DNA of 64,000 bases from Companilactobacillus formosensis (GTDB lineage: Bacteria > Bacillota > Bacilli > Lactobacillales > Lactobacillaceae), in the NCBI RefSeq assembly GCF_005405305.1, contig NZ_BJDU01000006.1, positions 1 to 64,000 of the forward strand, written 5' to 3'. Below the pieces are notes generated by a model. The model saw nothing but the letters and a program-made list of their open reading frames with translations, ran no database searches and was not told where the DNA came from. Numbering within the stretch: the first letter of the stretch is position 1; each line of letters opens with the position of its first letter. Position numbers and translations under genes: made by a program. This document shows, piece after piece, positions 28,784 to 38,881 of this stretch.

Positions 28784-29626
28784 GTGAATAAAAAAAGCTT
28801 AAAGAAATACATAGGTGTTGCTCTACTGCTTAGTGTTGTCTTAGTTTTAGCTGGATGTTCAAACCTAAACGAGCCAATCACAAGCAATAGTACGGGATTC
28901 TGGGATCATTACGTTATTTATAGTTTTTCTAGATTCATTCTTTGGTTAGCTTCATTAGTAAATAACAGTTATGGTTGGGCCATCATAATTTTCACTATTT
29001 TAGTGAGAGTTATCTTGTTGCCACTTAACTGGTACCAAATCAAGAGTATGAATAAGCAAATGAAGATCCAACCTCAAATGCAGGCTCTTCAAAAGAAATA
29101 TTCTGCTAAAGATGTGGATACTCAACAAAAACTACGTGATGAGACACAAAAACTTTATAGTGAGGCGGGAGTAAACCCTGTAGCTGGATGTTTACCATTG
29201 GTAATCCAACTACCAGTTATGTTTGCTTTGTATCAAGCTATTTATAAGACAACTCAACTTCGTAATGGTAGTTTCTTATGGATGCAACTTGGTAAAGCTG
29301 ATCCATATTACATTATGGCTATTTTAGCGGCTGTATTTACTTTCTTAAGTACTTACATTTCTAGCTACTCACAGCCAACACAAAATTCGACGACAAAGAT
29401 CATGACTTGGGTCATGCCAATCTTTATCTTCGTACCAGCATTAACGTTCCCATCAGCTATTACAATTTACTGGGTAGTAACTAATGCGTTCCAAGTTCTC
29501 CAGACATTGGCTTTCCAAAATCCGTTCAAGTATCGTCGTGAACAAAGAGAAGCTGCGGAAGCTGAGAAAGAAAAACAACGTCGACTTAGAAAAGCTAAGA
29601 AGCGTATTTATAAGAATCGAAAATAA
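28784..29626 (+). CDS. yidC: membrane protein insertase YidC (lipoprotein type)
   Basis: 280 residues. A lipoprotein signal peptide has lipobox LAGC at residues 22-25. Five membrane helices of the Oxa1/YidC fold follow, with VNPVAGCLPLVIQLPVMFALYQAI characteristic. A basic C-terminal tail (RREQREAAEAEKEKQRRLRKAKKR) contacts the ribosome. The start is GTG with AGGTG upstream. The jag/khpB gene that usually follows in this order is not present; a terminator follows instead. Confidence 0.96.
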   Translation: MNKKSLKKYIGVALLLSVVLVLAGCSNLNEPITSNSTGFWDHYVIYSFSRFILWLASLVNNSYGWAIIIFTILVRVILLPLNWYQIKSMNKQMKIQPQMQALQKKYSAKDVDTQQKLRDETQKLYSEAGVNPVAGCLPLVIQLPVMFALYQAIYKTTQLRNGSFLWMQLGKADPYYIMAILAAVFTFLSTYISSYSQPTQNSTTKIMTWVMPIFIFVPALTFPSAITIYWVVTNAFQVLQTLAFQNPFKYRREQREAAEAEKEKQRRLRKAKKRIYKNRK

Positions 29627-29699
29627 TTGACAATTTTAAAAAATCTCGTTAAGATATTTTTTGAAATTATTCATATATCGTATATAGAAAAGTAGTCAA

Positions 29700-29741
29700 G
29701 GTGCTTTTCCGTCAAACATTGGCGGATTATGCACTTTTTTT
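29700..29741 (+). terminator. terminator after yidC
   Basis: AGGTGC pairs with GCACTT and CCG with CGG in an interrupted stem, followed by TTTTTTT. The mnmE gene begins 30 bases later. Confidence 0.7.
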
Positions 29742-29770
29742 ATGCTCAAAAACAAGGAAGGAAATAATTT

Positions 29771-31162
29771 ATGCCAAGTTCAGTAACCGAATATGACACT
29801 ATTGCTGCAATTTCGACGCCTCCTGGGGAAGGTGCAATCTCAATCGTTAGGATGTCGGGAGATCAAGCAGTCGATGTCGCTAAAAAAGTTTTCAAGGGAC
29901 GCGATTTAGCCAAAGTTGCTAGTCACACGATCAATTATGGTCACATTTATGACCCTAGCGATAATTCTTTGGTCGATGAAGTTATGGTCTCCGTAATGCG
30001 AGCACCAAAGACTTTTACACGCGAAGATATCATTGAAATAAATACCCACGGGGGTATAGTTGCAACCAATAAAGTTCTCCAATTATTGTTGGCTTATGGC
30101 GCTAGAATGGCCGAACCAGGTGAGTTTACTAAGCGAGCCTTTTTGAATGGTCGAATTGATTTGACACAAGCTGAATCTGTGATGGATTTGATCCGTGCTA
30201 AGACTGACAAGGCTATGCAAGTGGCTGTTAATCAATTGGATGGAAATTTGCATCATTTGATTTCTAATTTGCGTCAAGAAATTTTGGATTCATTAGCTCA
30301 AGTTGAAGTTAATATCGATTATCCAGAATACGATACTGACCAGATGACAACCAAGATGCTTTTGGAAAAAGCTAAAACTGTCAGCAAGAGTATCGATGGT
30401 TTATTGAAGACAGCTGATAGTGGTGAAATTTTGCAACATGGTTTAGCTACAGCGATTGTTGGAAAACCTAATGTTGGGAAATCTAGTTTATTAAATCGAC
30501 TTTTGGATGAAGACAAGGCTATCGTTACTGATGTTGCCGGAACAACTAGAGATGTTGTGGAACAATACGTCAATATCGATGGTGTACCTTTGAAACTGAT
30601 CGATACTGCTGGTATTCGTGACACTGACGATAAAGTTGAAAAAATTGGTGTTGAACGTTCTAAGGCGGCACTAAAGGGTGCAGATTTGGTGATCTTAGTC
30701 TTAGATTCCAGTCGTGAATTAGAAGAAGATGATTTGGAATTACTTGACGCTACTCAAGATAAACGTCGAATCGTGATTTTTAATAAAGTTGATTTGATGC
30801 CAATCATTACTCCAAATTCAGTCGTGCAATTGAAAGCTGACGATGTGATCTTGAAGACTTCAGCTATCAAAAATGATGGGATTGAAACAATCAAACAAAC
30901 TATCAGTAAATTGTTCAATGCCGGAATTGAGGATAACAGTAGTAGCAATGTTATTATCACTAGTGCTCGTCAGGCCGGATTGCTCCGTAAGGCCAAAAAT
31001 AGCCTCAATGACGTTATTTCTGGAATTGAAGCAGGAATGCCTATCGACTTAGTACAAATCGATATGACGGCTTGCTGGGACACTCTCGGAGAAATTACGG
31101 GTGAAAGTTATCAAGATGAATTGATTACGCAATTATTCTCACAATTTTGTTTAGGAAAATAA
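29771..31162 (+). CDS. mnmE: tRNA modification GTPase MnmE
   Basis: 463 residues. The N-terminal domain binds folate and dimerises. The inserted G domain has [32 protein letters not shown] and NKVD. The C-terminal motif CLGK includes the catalytic cysteine. With MnmG it makes the 5-carboxymethylaminomethyl modification of wobble uridine in several tRNAs. AAGGAAGG precedes the ATG. It is followed by mnmG after 19 bases, its usual partner. Confidence 0.97.
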   Translation: MPSSVTEYDTIAAISTPPGEGAISIVRMSGDQAVDVAKKVFKGRDLAKVASHTINYGHIYDPSDNSLVDEVMVSVMRAPKTFTREDIIEINTHGGIVATNKVLQLLLAYGARMAEPGEFTKRAFLNGRIDLTQAESVMDLIRAKTDKAMQVAVNQLDGNLHHLISNLRQEILDSLAQVEVNIDYPEYDTDQMTTKMLLEKAKTVSKSIDGLLKTADSGEILQHGLATAIVGKPNVGKSSLLNRLLDEDKAIVTDVAGTTRDVVEQYVNIDGVPLKLIDTAGIRDTDDKVEKIGVERSKAALKGADLVILVLDSSRELEEDDLELLDATQDKRRIVIFNKVDLMPIITPNSVVQLKADDVILKTSAIKNDGIETIKQTISKLFNAGIEDNSSSNVIITSARQAGLLRKAKNSLNDVISGIEAGMPIDLVQIDMTACWDTLGEITGESYQDELITQLFSQFCLGK

Positions 31163-31181
31163 GTATATAGGTGAATAAAGA

Positions 31182-33089
31182 ATGGATATTAAGGAATTTG
31201 ATTCAGAGACTTATGACGTCATCGTTGTAGGTGCCGGTCACGCTGGTTCAGAAGCTGCTTTGGCTGCTGCCAGAATGGGCCAAAAAACGCTTTTAATTAC
31301 TATCAACTTGGATATGGTTGCTTTCATGCCATGTAATCCTTCTGTTGGTGGTCCTGCTAAGGGAATCGTCGTTCGTGAAATCGATGCCTTAGGTGGAGAA
31401 ATGGGTCGTAACATTGATAAGACTTACATTCAAATGAGAATGCTCAATACTGGTAAAGGTCCAGCAGTTAGAGCTTTGCGTGCTCAAGCTGATAAGAATA
31501 TGTATCACCGTATGATGAAAGACGTTCTAGAAGACGAACCTAATTTGACATTACGTCAAGGAATCGCCGAAAAATTGATCGTTGAAGATGGCGTCTGCAA
31601 AGGTATCATCACCGCTACAGGTGCTAGATATCATGCTAAGTCAGTTGTTTTGACAGCTGGTACTTCTTCACGAGGAAAGATTATTATTGGGGAATTGATG
31701 TATTCATCAGGTCCTAATAACAGCATTCCTTCAATCAAACTTTCAGAAGATCTTGAAAAGCATGGTTTTAAATTGACACGTTTCAAGACTGGTACACCTC
31801 CACGTGTTAATAAAAACACAATTAACTTTGACAAAACGATTGAACAACCTGGTGATAAAGAACCAAATCACTTCTCATTTGAGACGCCAGATTCAAATTA
31901 CTTACAACATCAAATTTCTTGCTGGATGACTTATACAAACGCTGATACTCACAAAATCATCCGTGAAAACCTTGATCGTGCACCAATGTTCTCCGGTGTG
32001 ATCAAGGGTGTGGGACCAAGATATTGTCCTTCAATCGAAGATAAGATCGTTCGTTTTGCTGATAAGCCAAGACATCAAATTTTCTTGGAACCAGAAGGTA
32101 AGGATACTAAAGAATACTACGTTGGTGATTTCTCAACTTCAATGCCTGAAGAAATCCAATTGAAGATGTTGCATTCCGTTGCTGGATTGGAAAATGCTAA
32201 GTTGATGCGTCCTGGTTATGCTATCGAATATGATGTTATCGAACCTTGGCAATTGAAATTGAACCTTGAAACTAAGATCGTTAAGAACCTCTTTACAGCT
32301 GGTCAAATGAACGGTACTTCTGGTTATGAAGAAGCTGCTGGACAAGGAATCATGGCTGGTATCAATGCTGCTTTGCGTGCTGAAGGTAAGGATCCATTTA
32401 TCTTGCGTCGTGATGAAGCTTATATTGGTGTTTTGATTGACGACTTAGTTACTAAGGGAACTAACGAACCTTATCGTTTGTTGACTAGTCGCGCTGAATA
32501 TCGTTTGATTTTACGTCACGATAATGCCGACTTACGTTTGACGGATTATGGCTACAAGCTAGGTTTGATTAGTGACAAGCGTTATGAAGCCTTCAAAGAA
32601 AAGCGTCAAACTATCAAAATGGAATTAAATCGTCTTTCACGTAAGATGATCACACCTAAGATGGCCTTACCTTTCTTACAGGCCCATGATTTGAAACCAT
32701 TAAAGGATGGAATCTTGGCTGACCACTTCTTAAGAAGACCAGAAGTACACTATACAGATATCATTGATATGGTTGGAGAAGCTGATTATCCAGTTGATCG
32801 TCGTGTAGCCGAACAAGTAGAAATCGCTACTAAGTACGCAGGCTACATCAAGAAAGAAAAAATGCGTATCGAACGTTTGAAGAAGATGGAATCGAAGAAG
32901 ATTCCTGAACGTATCGATTATACAAAGATTGATAGTTTAGCTACTGAAGCTGTTCAAAAGCTAAGCAAGATCAATCCTCAAACAATTGCTCAAGCTAGTC
33001 GTATCAGTGGTGTCAATCCAGCTGATATTGGAATTTTGAGTGTTTATATTGAACAAGGTAAAATTGCTAAGTTACCTGAAGCAAAATAA
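31182..33089 (+). CDS. mnmG: tRNA uridine 5-carboxymethylaminomethyl modification enzyme MnmG
   Basis: 635 residues, full length. The FAD-binding motif [17 protein letters not shown] lies at about residues 17-33, [22 protein letters not shown] follows, and the C-terminal helical domain recognises MnmE and tRNA. Forms a complex with MnmE. AGGTG precedes the ATG. Its terminator at 33100 ends the right arm of the origin block. Confidence 0.97.
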   Translation: MDIKEFDSETYDVIVVGAGHAGSEAALAAARMGQKTLLITINLDMVAFMPCNPSVGGPAKGIVVREIDALGGEMGRNIDKTYIQMRMLNTGKGPAVRALRAQADKNMYHRMMKDVLEDEPNLTLRQGIAEKLIVEDGVCKGIITATGARYHAKSVVLTAGTSSRGKIIIGELMYSSGPNNSIPSIKLSEDLEKHGFKLTRFKTGTPPRVNKNTINFDKTIEQPGDKEPNHFSFETPDSNYLQHQISCWMTYTNADTHKIIRENLDRAPMFSGVIKGVGPRYCPSIEDKIVRFADKPRHQIFLEPEGKDTKEYYVGDFSTSMPEEIQLKMLHSVAGLENAKLMRPGYAIEYDVIEPWQLKLNLETKIVKNLFTAGQMNGTSGYEEAAGQGIMAGINAALRAEGKDPFILRRDEAYIGVLIDDLVTKGTNEPYRLLTSRAEYRLILRHDNADLRLTDYGYKLGLISDKRYEAFKEKRQTIKMELNRLSRKMITPKMALPFLQAHDLKPLKDGILADHFLRRPEVHYTDIIDMVGEADYPVDRRVAEQVEIATKYAGYIKKEKMRIERLKKMESKKIPERIDYTKIDSLATEAVQKLSKINPQTIAQASRISGVNPADIGILSVYIEQGKIAKLPEAK

Positions 33090-33099
33090 TTAAAAAAAT

Positions 33100-33136
33100 G
33101 TCATTGGGATGTAAAAATCCTAATGGCTTTTTTTTT
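33100..33136 (+). terminator. terminator after mnmG
   Basis: GTCATTGGGAT and ATCCTAATGGC pair around GTAAA and are followed by nine T. Confidence 0.9.
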
Positions 33137-33318
33137 GCACAATTTTAGCGCTATAGCGTTATGAACAACTATAAATTAAATTTTGACAATGTGTATTGTA
33201 CCGATATTTATTTTTCTGAAATAAATGAACTTTCTGAATGAAAATCCTTTGTTAGTAGTGTTCGTTCAAATGAATAAAAAAATATTAATTTTAAGAATTC
33301 ACTTGATTTTATATTTTA

Positions 33319-33366
33319 CGAACGATAAAAAATAAATTATTGACATTGTTCGTGTTTTAGTATAAT
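33319..33366 (+). promoter_or_regulatory. promoter with paired PurBox-like operators before the permease-ade operon
   Basis: CGAAC (33319-33323, in TTTTACGAACGAT) and inverted GTTCG (33348-33352, in ATTGTTCGTGTTT) are separated by 24 bases. This is the spacing between cores of two PurBoxes in Bacillus pur promoters (consensus AWWWCCGAACWWT, recalled from the literature). The second box matches 11 of 13 positions and the first 10 of 13. TTGACA (33340-33345) and TATAAT (33361-33366) overlap the second box; the spacer is only 15 bases. A weaker third core lies at 33260-33264. From 33137 to 33318 nothing else is recognised apart from the palindrome GCGCTATAGC at 33149. Confidence 0.6.
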
Positions 33367-33404
33367 TTGTTGTGTATCAGATCAAATAGAAAGGTTGAAC
33401 AATT

Positions 33405-34241
33405 TTGAAAAGATCTACCACTTTTCTTTTATTGCCGGGTTTATTAATTATTATTATTTTATTGATATATCCAGTGCTAAGAATGTTTATTCCAACTTTT
33501 ACTAGTGGGAATTCTTTGTTTGAAAATTATCAATTATTCTTTTCAAGCAGTAATAACTTAAAAGTCATTTACCGAACATTAATGATTGCTGTGATTACAA
33601 CGTTAGTAACTTTAGGTTTGGGATTGCCGACTGCTTATTGGATTTCGCGCTTGAATGGAAATTGGCGAAAACTAGTTAGTATTATCGTTCTTTTTCCAAT
33701 ATTAACTAATGCAGTCGTGAGAAACTTTGCTTGGATAATGATTCTTGGTAAGAACGGAGTGATCAATAATTTCCTAATAAAGCTTCACTTGATCAATGCA
33801 CCATTAACGCTACTTTATACGAATCTTGCCATCATTATTGGAGCGGTCTATTTATTTCTACCAATCATGATTACCTCATTAGTCAGTTCTTTTTCACAAT
33901 TGAACGGTGAGATAGAAGAGGCTGCTGAAGTCTTGGGAGCTAGGCCGATAGTTGTCTTTTTTAAAGTTATCTTGCCACAAGTATCTTTGGGAATATTTAC
34001 TGGTTCGATTTTGGTTTTTGTAGGAGCACTAACTGCTTATACCACGCCACAATTATTAGGTGGAAATAAAAACATGGTTCTAGCTACTTTATTGCAACAA
34101 CAATCGATCACTCTAGGCAACTGGACTAGTGCCAGCGTGATAGCAATTGTTTTGACGGTTATCGCTGTTGTAACGATGTTTGTTTTGAATAAGGTTTCTA
34201 AGATGCTAGATCGGAGGAATAATCTTGAAATCAAAAATTAG
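33405..34241 (+). CDS. ABC transporter permease (PotB-like)
   Basis: 278 residues with about six membrane helices and the inner-membrane EAA motif EEAAEVLGARPIVVFFKVILPQV (about residues 170-192) that contacts the ATPase. It belongs to the spermidine/putrescine/iron/thiamine permease family (PotB/PotH-like). TTG start with AAAGG upstream. First gene of a five-gene operon (permease, permease, ATPase, binding lipoprotein, adenine deaminase). The order differs from canonical potABCD, and the deaminase and PurBox-like promoter point to a purine-related substrate (inference). Confidence 0.85.
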   Translation: MKRSTTFLLLPGLLIIIILLIYPVLRMFIPTFTSGNSLFENYQLFFSSSNNLKVIYRTLMIAVITTLVTLGLGLPTAYWISRLNGNWRKLVSIIVLFPILTNAVVRNFAWIMILGKNGVINNFLIKLHLINAPLTLLYTNLAIIIGAVYLFLPIMITSLVSSFSQLNGEIEEAAEVLGARPIVVFFKVILPQVSLGIFTGSILVFVGALTAYTTPQLLGGNKNMVLATLLQQQSITLGNWTSASVIAIVLTVIAVVTMFVLNKVSKMLDRRNNLEIKN

Positions 34242-35007
34242 ATTTTCATCAGTGATAGGTTTCATTGTTTTGCTGATATTAATTTTGCCACTGATGATAG
34301 TCATAATTACTTCTTTTGGAACGGAGACAGCAATATCTTTTCCAATTAAAGGTTTCACACTGAATTGGTATCACAATGTATTTCAACAACCAGATTTCGT
34401 TGATGGAATGAAAATGAGTTTTATAGTTGCCATTTTGGCGGCGGCAATTGCCTTGTTAATTGGGATCCCGGCCGTTTATGCATTAACCCATTTTCAGATT
34501 CATCATAAGAGTTGGTTCCAAAATATCTTCTTGAGTCCAGCTTTAATACCAGAAATTGTTATTGGTTTTGCACTTTATCAAACACTAGTGATTAGTTTTG
34601 GTTTACCACTGTTTTTGAGCTTATTAATTGGACATTGCTTATTGTGCTTGCCATACGTCATTCGTTTATTGACAGCAGGGATGATGGATTTCGACAATCG
34701 AATTGAAGAAGCTGCTTGGATGGTTGGGTATAACAAAATCGTGACATTTTTCAAAGTCGTTATTCCTAATATTAAACAGAGTATTTTGGCAGCGTTTATC
34801 CTCTCATTTATTACTTCTTTCAACAATATTCCAATTACTTTATTCATGAATGGACCATCGTTGAACATGCTACCAACTTCCATTTTGAATTATTTGGAAA
34901 ACAATTATGATCCAACTGTATCAGCAGTATCAGTTATTTTAATGCTCATCACAGCCGCTTTGATGATGATTGCTGAGAAGTATTTGGGATTAAACAAACT
35001 AACTTAG
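34225..35007 (+). CDS. ABC transporter permease (PotC-like)
   Basis: 260 residues, about six membrane helices, with EAA motif EEAAWMVGYNKIVTFFKVVIPNI (about residues 160-182). It is the second inner-membrane subunit, PotC/PotI-like. The start is TTG with CGGAGG eight bases upstream; the gene overlaps the first permease by 17 bases. Expected to form a heterodimer with the preceding permease. Confidence 0.85.
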   Translation: MKSKIRFSSVIGFIVLLILILPLMIVIITSFGTETAISFPIKGFTLNWYHNVFQQPDFVDGMKMSFIVAILAAAIALLIGIPAVYALTHFQIHHKSWFQNIFLSPALIPEIVIGFALYQTLVISFGLPLFLSLLIGHCLLCLPYVIRLLTAGMMDFDNRIEEAAWMVGYNKIVTFFKVVIPNIKQSILAAFILSFITSFNNIPITLFMNGPSLNMLPTSILNYLENNYDPTVSAVSVILMLITAALMMIAEKYLGLNKLT

Positions 35008-35017
35008 GAGACATATT

Positions 35018-36019
35018 TTGGCACAAATAAAAATAGAAGATCTAACTCTTTCGTATCAAAAAAATAAACAAATTCTAAAAGATTTGTCGCTGGAAATTAA
35101 TGATGGTGAATTGTTATCGATTTTAGGACCTAGTGGTTGCGGAAAAACGACCATGTTAAGGCTGATATCGGGACTGTTACCGATTCAAGGTGGTTCTATT
35201 AAAGTTTCTGGAAGAGACATTTCCAAAGTACCAGTTTACAAGCGAAATTTCGGAATGGTTTTCCAAAGTTATGCTTTATTTCCTCATATGACAATTTTTC
35301 AAAATGTAGCCTTTGGATTAAAGCGTAAAAAATTATCTAAAGAAATAATTTCAGAAAAAACTGTCAGTATTTTGAAAACGACCGGCTTGATAGATTTGAA
35401 AGATAGAATGCCAAGTGAATTATCTGGTGGACAGCAACAACGAGTTTCTTTAGCCCGTGCTTTAGCTATTAATCCTGATGTTTTATTGTTAGATGAACCT
35501 TTGAGTAATCTGGATGCTAAGTTGCGAATAGAAATGCGTGAAGAAATTAGTCGCTTACAAAAAAAGATGAAAATGACAACAATTTTTGTAACTCATGATC
35601 AAGAAGAGTGCTTCGCCATTTCAGATCGTGTGGCGGTAATGAATAAAGGCAAGATTGAACAACTTGATACGCCTGAACGAATTTATCAACATCCAAAGAC
35701 ACGTTTTGTAGCTGAATTTATTGGTTATGACAACTTTATCTCTAAGGAGTGGGCTACGGAACATAGTTGGAGTTATAACGATACGAATTCAGGTAAGTAT
35801 CTGACAATTAGACCCGAGAACATCAAAGTGGGTACGGGAAACAATACTTTAAAGGGCAAGATAACAGCCCGTAATTTTTTAGGTGATTGTTATCAATATA
35901 TCGTTGAGACAGAATTAGGTCGAATGAAAGTTGATACTGACAATAGGGACTATCAAATAGGCTCTGAACTAACTTTATATTTTGATAAACAATCACTAAT
36001 TGAATTAGAGGATAAATAA
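35018..36019 (+). CDS. ABC transporter ATP-binding protein (PotA-like)
   Basis: 333 residues. Walker A is GPSGCGKTT (about residue 39), the Q-loop lies in FGMVFQSYALFPHM, the signature is LSGGQQQRVSLARALA and Walker B is VLLLDEPLSNLD, followed by the H-loop THDQEE. The C-terminal regulatory TOBE domain starts around residue 245 (TIRPENIKVG). It resembles PotA of polyamine importers, but the same subfamily carries many substrates. TTG start after TAGGAG, 10 bases after the preceding permease. Confidence 0.88.
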   Translation: MAQIKIEDLTLSYQKNKQILKDLSLEINDGELLSILGPSGCGKTTMLRLISGLLPIQGGSIKVSGRDISKVPVYKRNFGMVFQSYALFPHMTIFQNVAFGLKRKKLSKEIISEKTVSILKTTGLIDLKDRMPSELSGGQQQRVSLARALAINPDVLLLDEPLSNLDAKLRIEMREEISRLQKKMKMTTIFVTHDQEECFAISDRVAVMNKGKIEQLDTPERIYQHPKTRFVAEFIGYDNFISKEWATEHSWSYNDTNSGKYLTIRPENIKVGTGNNTLKGKITARNFLGDCYQYIVETELGRMKVDTDNRDYQIGSELTLYFDKQSLIELEDK

Positions 36020-36036
36020 AATAAATAGGTGGAAAT

Positions 36037-37098
36037 ATGAAAAAATTTGCAAAGATTTTAACTATCGTTACAACGCTTTTGATTGCATTGACAGTTGCTG
36101 GATGTGGAAAAACTGCCAATAAACAATTAACTGTTTCAACTTTTGGTTTAGCAACTAAACAAATGACTAGAGATGTTTTTAATCCATTTGCTAAAGCTAA
36201 CAATTTAACAGTTAAGAGTCAGTTCGGGGACAGTTCTTCTAGATTCACGCAAATCTCACACAATCCAAATTCTGGCGTTGATGTCATTGAATTGGCTCAA
36301 AATAATGCCGTTGCTGGTAGTAACAAGAATTTATTCAAGAAACTTGATTTCAGTAAGATTAAGAATTTCAAATATCTTTCAAAAGATCAACAAAAATTAG
36401 CTAAGGAAACTAATAGTGTTCCTTATACAGTCAATAGTATCGGGATTATTTACAATCCTAAAAAGATTGGCAAAATCACTTCCTGGGATCAACTTTGGGA
36501 TAAGAAATTAGAAGGTAGAATTGCTATTCCTGATATTGCAACAACATTTGGTCCAGCGATGGTTTATATTGCTAATCAACATGCTCAAAATCTTCAAGCA
36601 AGTTCCAGTTTTGTAGACAACGGAAAGGTTGATGAAAAACAAGCCTTCGCACAATTGAAAGCTTTGAAACCGAATGTAGTAAAGACTTATGCTAAATCTT
36701 CTGATCTAGCCAATATGTTTAAATCCGGTGAAATCGATGCTGCCGTTGTAGGTGACTTTGCTGTTGGGATGATCAAGAATGCTGCTCCTGATGTTGAATA
36801 CATGGTTCCAGAATCAGGCACATATGCTAACTATGATACAGTTTCAATTTTGAAGAATAGTAAAAATGAAGATGCAGCATACAAGTACATCGATTACCGT
36901 ATCAGCAAAGCTTCTCAAGCTAAAGTTGCTGAATCAAATTCATTAAATAATGCTCCAGTTAATTCATCAGTAACATTGAAAGATCCACAGTATATGACTT
37001 ATGGCGATACTGCTAAACGCGCTAAGATGATTGATTTCAATTATGTTAACAAAGAATTGCCATCATGGATCAAACAATGGAATCAAACTATGAACTAA
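36037..37098 (+). CDS. substrate-binding lipoprotein (PotD/thiamine-iron family) of the ABC importer
   Basis: 353 residues. The lipoprotein signal has lipobox VAGC (cysteine at about residue 23). The mature part is a two-lobe binding protein: LTVSTFGLATKQMTRDVFNPFAKANN, SVPYTVNSIGIIYNPKKIGKITSWDQLWD, EGRIAIPDIATTFGP, FKSGEIDAAVVGDFAVGMI. These blocks match the PotD/AfuA-type group (solute-binding cluster D). The ligand pocket cannot be read reliably. Its place between the ATPase and an adenine deaminase suggests a nucleobase-like or other purine-derived ligand rather than a polyamine. Confidence 0.85.
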   Translation: MKKFAKILTIVTTLLIALTVAGCGKTANKQLTVSTFGLATKQMTRDVFNPFAKANNLTVKSQFGDSSSRFTQISHNPNSGVDVIELAQNNAVAGSNKNLFKKLDFSKIKNFKYLSKDQQKLAKETNSVPYTVNSIGIIYNPKKIGKITSWDQLWDKKLEGRIAIPDIATTFGPAMVYIANQHAQNLQASSSFVDNGKVDEKQAFAQLKALKPNVVKTYAKSSDLANMFKSGEIDAAVVGDFAVGMIKNAAPDVEYMVPESGTYANYDTVSILKNSKNEDAAYKYIDYRISKASQAKVAESNSLNNAPVNSSVTLKDPQYMTYGDTAKRAKMIDFNYVNKELPSWIKQWNQTMN

Positions 37099-37112
37099 AA
37101 AGGAAGTTGAAA

Positions 37113-38789
37113 ATGCAAGTAGATACGTTGATTGAAAACGGACTAGTTTTTAATACTTTTTCACAAAAATTTGAAAGAAAAGATATTGCAATTGAAAACG
37201 GGAAAATCTTAATGGTTGGAGTTAATTTACAATTTGACGCTAAAAAAATCGTCGATGCGCATGATCGTTATATTATCCCTGGTTTGATCGATTCGCATAT
37301 GCATATAGAAAGTTCCATGACTGATCCCGCTCATTTTGGAAATGAAGCCGTTAAATTTGGAACAACGACGGTCATCGCCGATGCACATGAGATTTCAAAT
37401 GTGGCTGGAATCAAAGGTTTAAAAGATTTCATGGCTCAAAAGAGCATTATTGATGTCTTTTATGCGCTACCTTCTTCAGTTCCTTCAACTAGAACTGAAA
37501 TGGAAACTACTGGCGGCGTGATTGGACTAAAAGAGACGGAAGAATTACTTAAAGATCCTAGAATCGTTTGTTTAGGTGAAGCGATGAACTTTAAGGGAAT
37601 AGTTTCACAACCAGAATCTTTAATTAGACAGCTTATTAAGCTATGTAAAGAACTCAGACCAACGATGCCTCTAGAGGGACACTGTCCTCAATATTCTGGC
37701 TTAGACCTAGCTAAATTTGCTGCTAGTGGAATTACATCTGATCATACGTATCAAACGCCAACTAGTATTGTTGAACGAATCAACAATGGCATGTTTATCC
37801 AGTTCCAAAAGAAATCAATGTCAAAAGAAAACATGCAGACGATTATTGATCACAATTTCTATGAATATGCAGCTTTTGTAACTGATGATGTGATGGCTGA
37901 CGATTTGGTTAATGGACATTTGAACGTTATCGTTAAAGAAGCCATTGATATGGGAATGCCAGCAGAAAAAGCTATTTACATGGCAACTTACACTCCTGCT
38001 AGAAGGATGTCCTTGAATGACCGTGGTGCAATTGCTCCAGGTAGAGTAGCTGACTTGATCTTTTTAGATGATCCACAACGATTTAATATTCAAGAAGTTT
38101 ATAAATCCGGTCAATTAAGCACTGATATAACGCCGTTACAACCAGAATTTCCGGCATCATTGAAGAACTCAGTTAAGGTTAAAAAAATAACGACGGCTGA
38201 TTTAGAATTATCAAGTGACAAAACTAGTGTTTTAGCTAATGTAATTGAAATAAACCAACAAGGTACTTTTACAAAACACGTTCAAGAAAGATTAGCAGTT
38301 AAGAATGGTTTAGTAGATTGGCAAAGTGCAGGTTTGTCGTTACTGATGGTTCAAGAACGTTACGGTAAAAATGGCAATATTAGTTTTGCTTTGGTAAAAA
38401 ATGCTTTGAATAAATCTGGAGCTATTGGAACAACTTGGGCTCACGATCATCACAACTTAATGGTTATGGGGACTGACTTAGAATCAATGGTCGTAGCCCA
38501 ACACAAATTGATGGATGAGCAAGGTGGCTACGTTGTAGTAAAACATGGTCAATTAGTTGCGAATGCGCTATTAAATATTGGTGGAATCATTAGTTCAAAA
38601 CCAGTAGCTGAATTAGCAGAGGAGATTAAACAAGTACGTACAGAAATGCAAAACTTGGGATATCACAATTTCAACGAAATAATGTCCTTCTCGACAATCT
38701 CACTTTTAGTTTCTCCAGAATTAAAGATTTCTGATGTAGGGATGTTTGATGTTAAATCACAACGTAAGGTCCCACTCTTTGAAGAATAA
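37113..38789 (+). CDS. ade: adenine deaminase
   Basis: 558-residue amidohydrolase that converts adenine to hypoxanthine and ammonia for purine salvage. Metal ligands are seen in GLIDSHMHIESS, ADAHEISNV and EGHCPQYSG, and in the conserved TDDV and TYTPARRMSL segments. The C-terminal AHDHHNLMVMG block is typical of bacterial Ade. The ATG at 37113 follows AAGGAAGTTG; an ATG 48 bases earlier inside the lipoprotein gene is rejected. It closes the importer operon, 14 bases after the binding protein, and a terminator follows. Confidence 0.95.
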   Translation: MQVDTLIENGLVFNTFSQKFERKDIAIENGKILMVGVNLQFDAKKIVDAHDRYIIPGLIDSHMHIESSMTDPAHFGNEAVKFGTTTVIADAHEISNVAGIKGLKDFMAQKSIIDVFYALPSSVPSTRTEMETTGGVIGLKETEELLKDPRIVCLGEAMNFKGIVSQPESLIRQLIKLCKELRPTMPLEGHCPQYSGLDLAKFAASGITSDHTYQTPTSIVERINNGMFIQFQKKSMSKENMQTIIDHNFYEYAAFVTDDVMADDLVNGHLNVIVKEAIDMGMPAEKAIYMATYTPARRMSLNDRGAIAPGRVADLIFLDDPQRFNIQEVYKSGQLSTDITPLQPEFPASLKNSVKVKKITTADLELSSDKTSVLANVIEINQQGTFTKHVQERLAVKNGLVDWQSAGLSLLMVQERYGKNGNISFALVKNALNKSGAIGTTWAHDHHNLMVMGTDLESMVVAQHKLMDEQGGYVVVKHGQLVANALLNIGGIISSKPVAELAEEIKQVRTEMQNLGYHNFNEIMSFSTISLLVSPELKISDVGMFDVKSQRKVPLFEE

Positions 38790-38802
38790 TCGAGATAGTG
38801 AA

Positions 38803-38850
38803 TAAGACTCTATTAGAATATATTTTTTATTCTTTTAGAGTTTTATTTTT
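38803..38850 (+). terminator. terminator after ade
   Basis: AAgACTCTA and TAGAGTtTT with inner AGAAT and ATTCT pair and are followed by a T-rich tail. Confidence 0.75.
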
Positions 38851-38851
38851 A

Positions 38852-38881
38852 AGTTTTATTTATCATATGATAAATAAAACT
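38852..38881. promoter_or_regulatory. perfect 30-bp palindrome
   Basis: AGTTTTATTTATCAT is followed directly by its exact reverse complement, with no loop. It may be an operator for a dimeric regulator or a cruciform-forming site. It lies directly after the ade terminator. Confidence 0.6.

Noticed and set aside
33405-37098. Plain annotation as spermidine/putrescine importer potBCAD
   Set aside because: The subunits belong to that broad family, but gene order differs from potABCD, and adenine deaminase plus PurBox-like sites argue for another substrate. I kept only family-level names.
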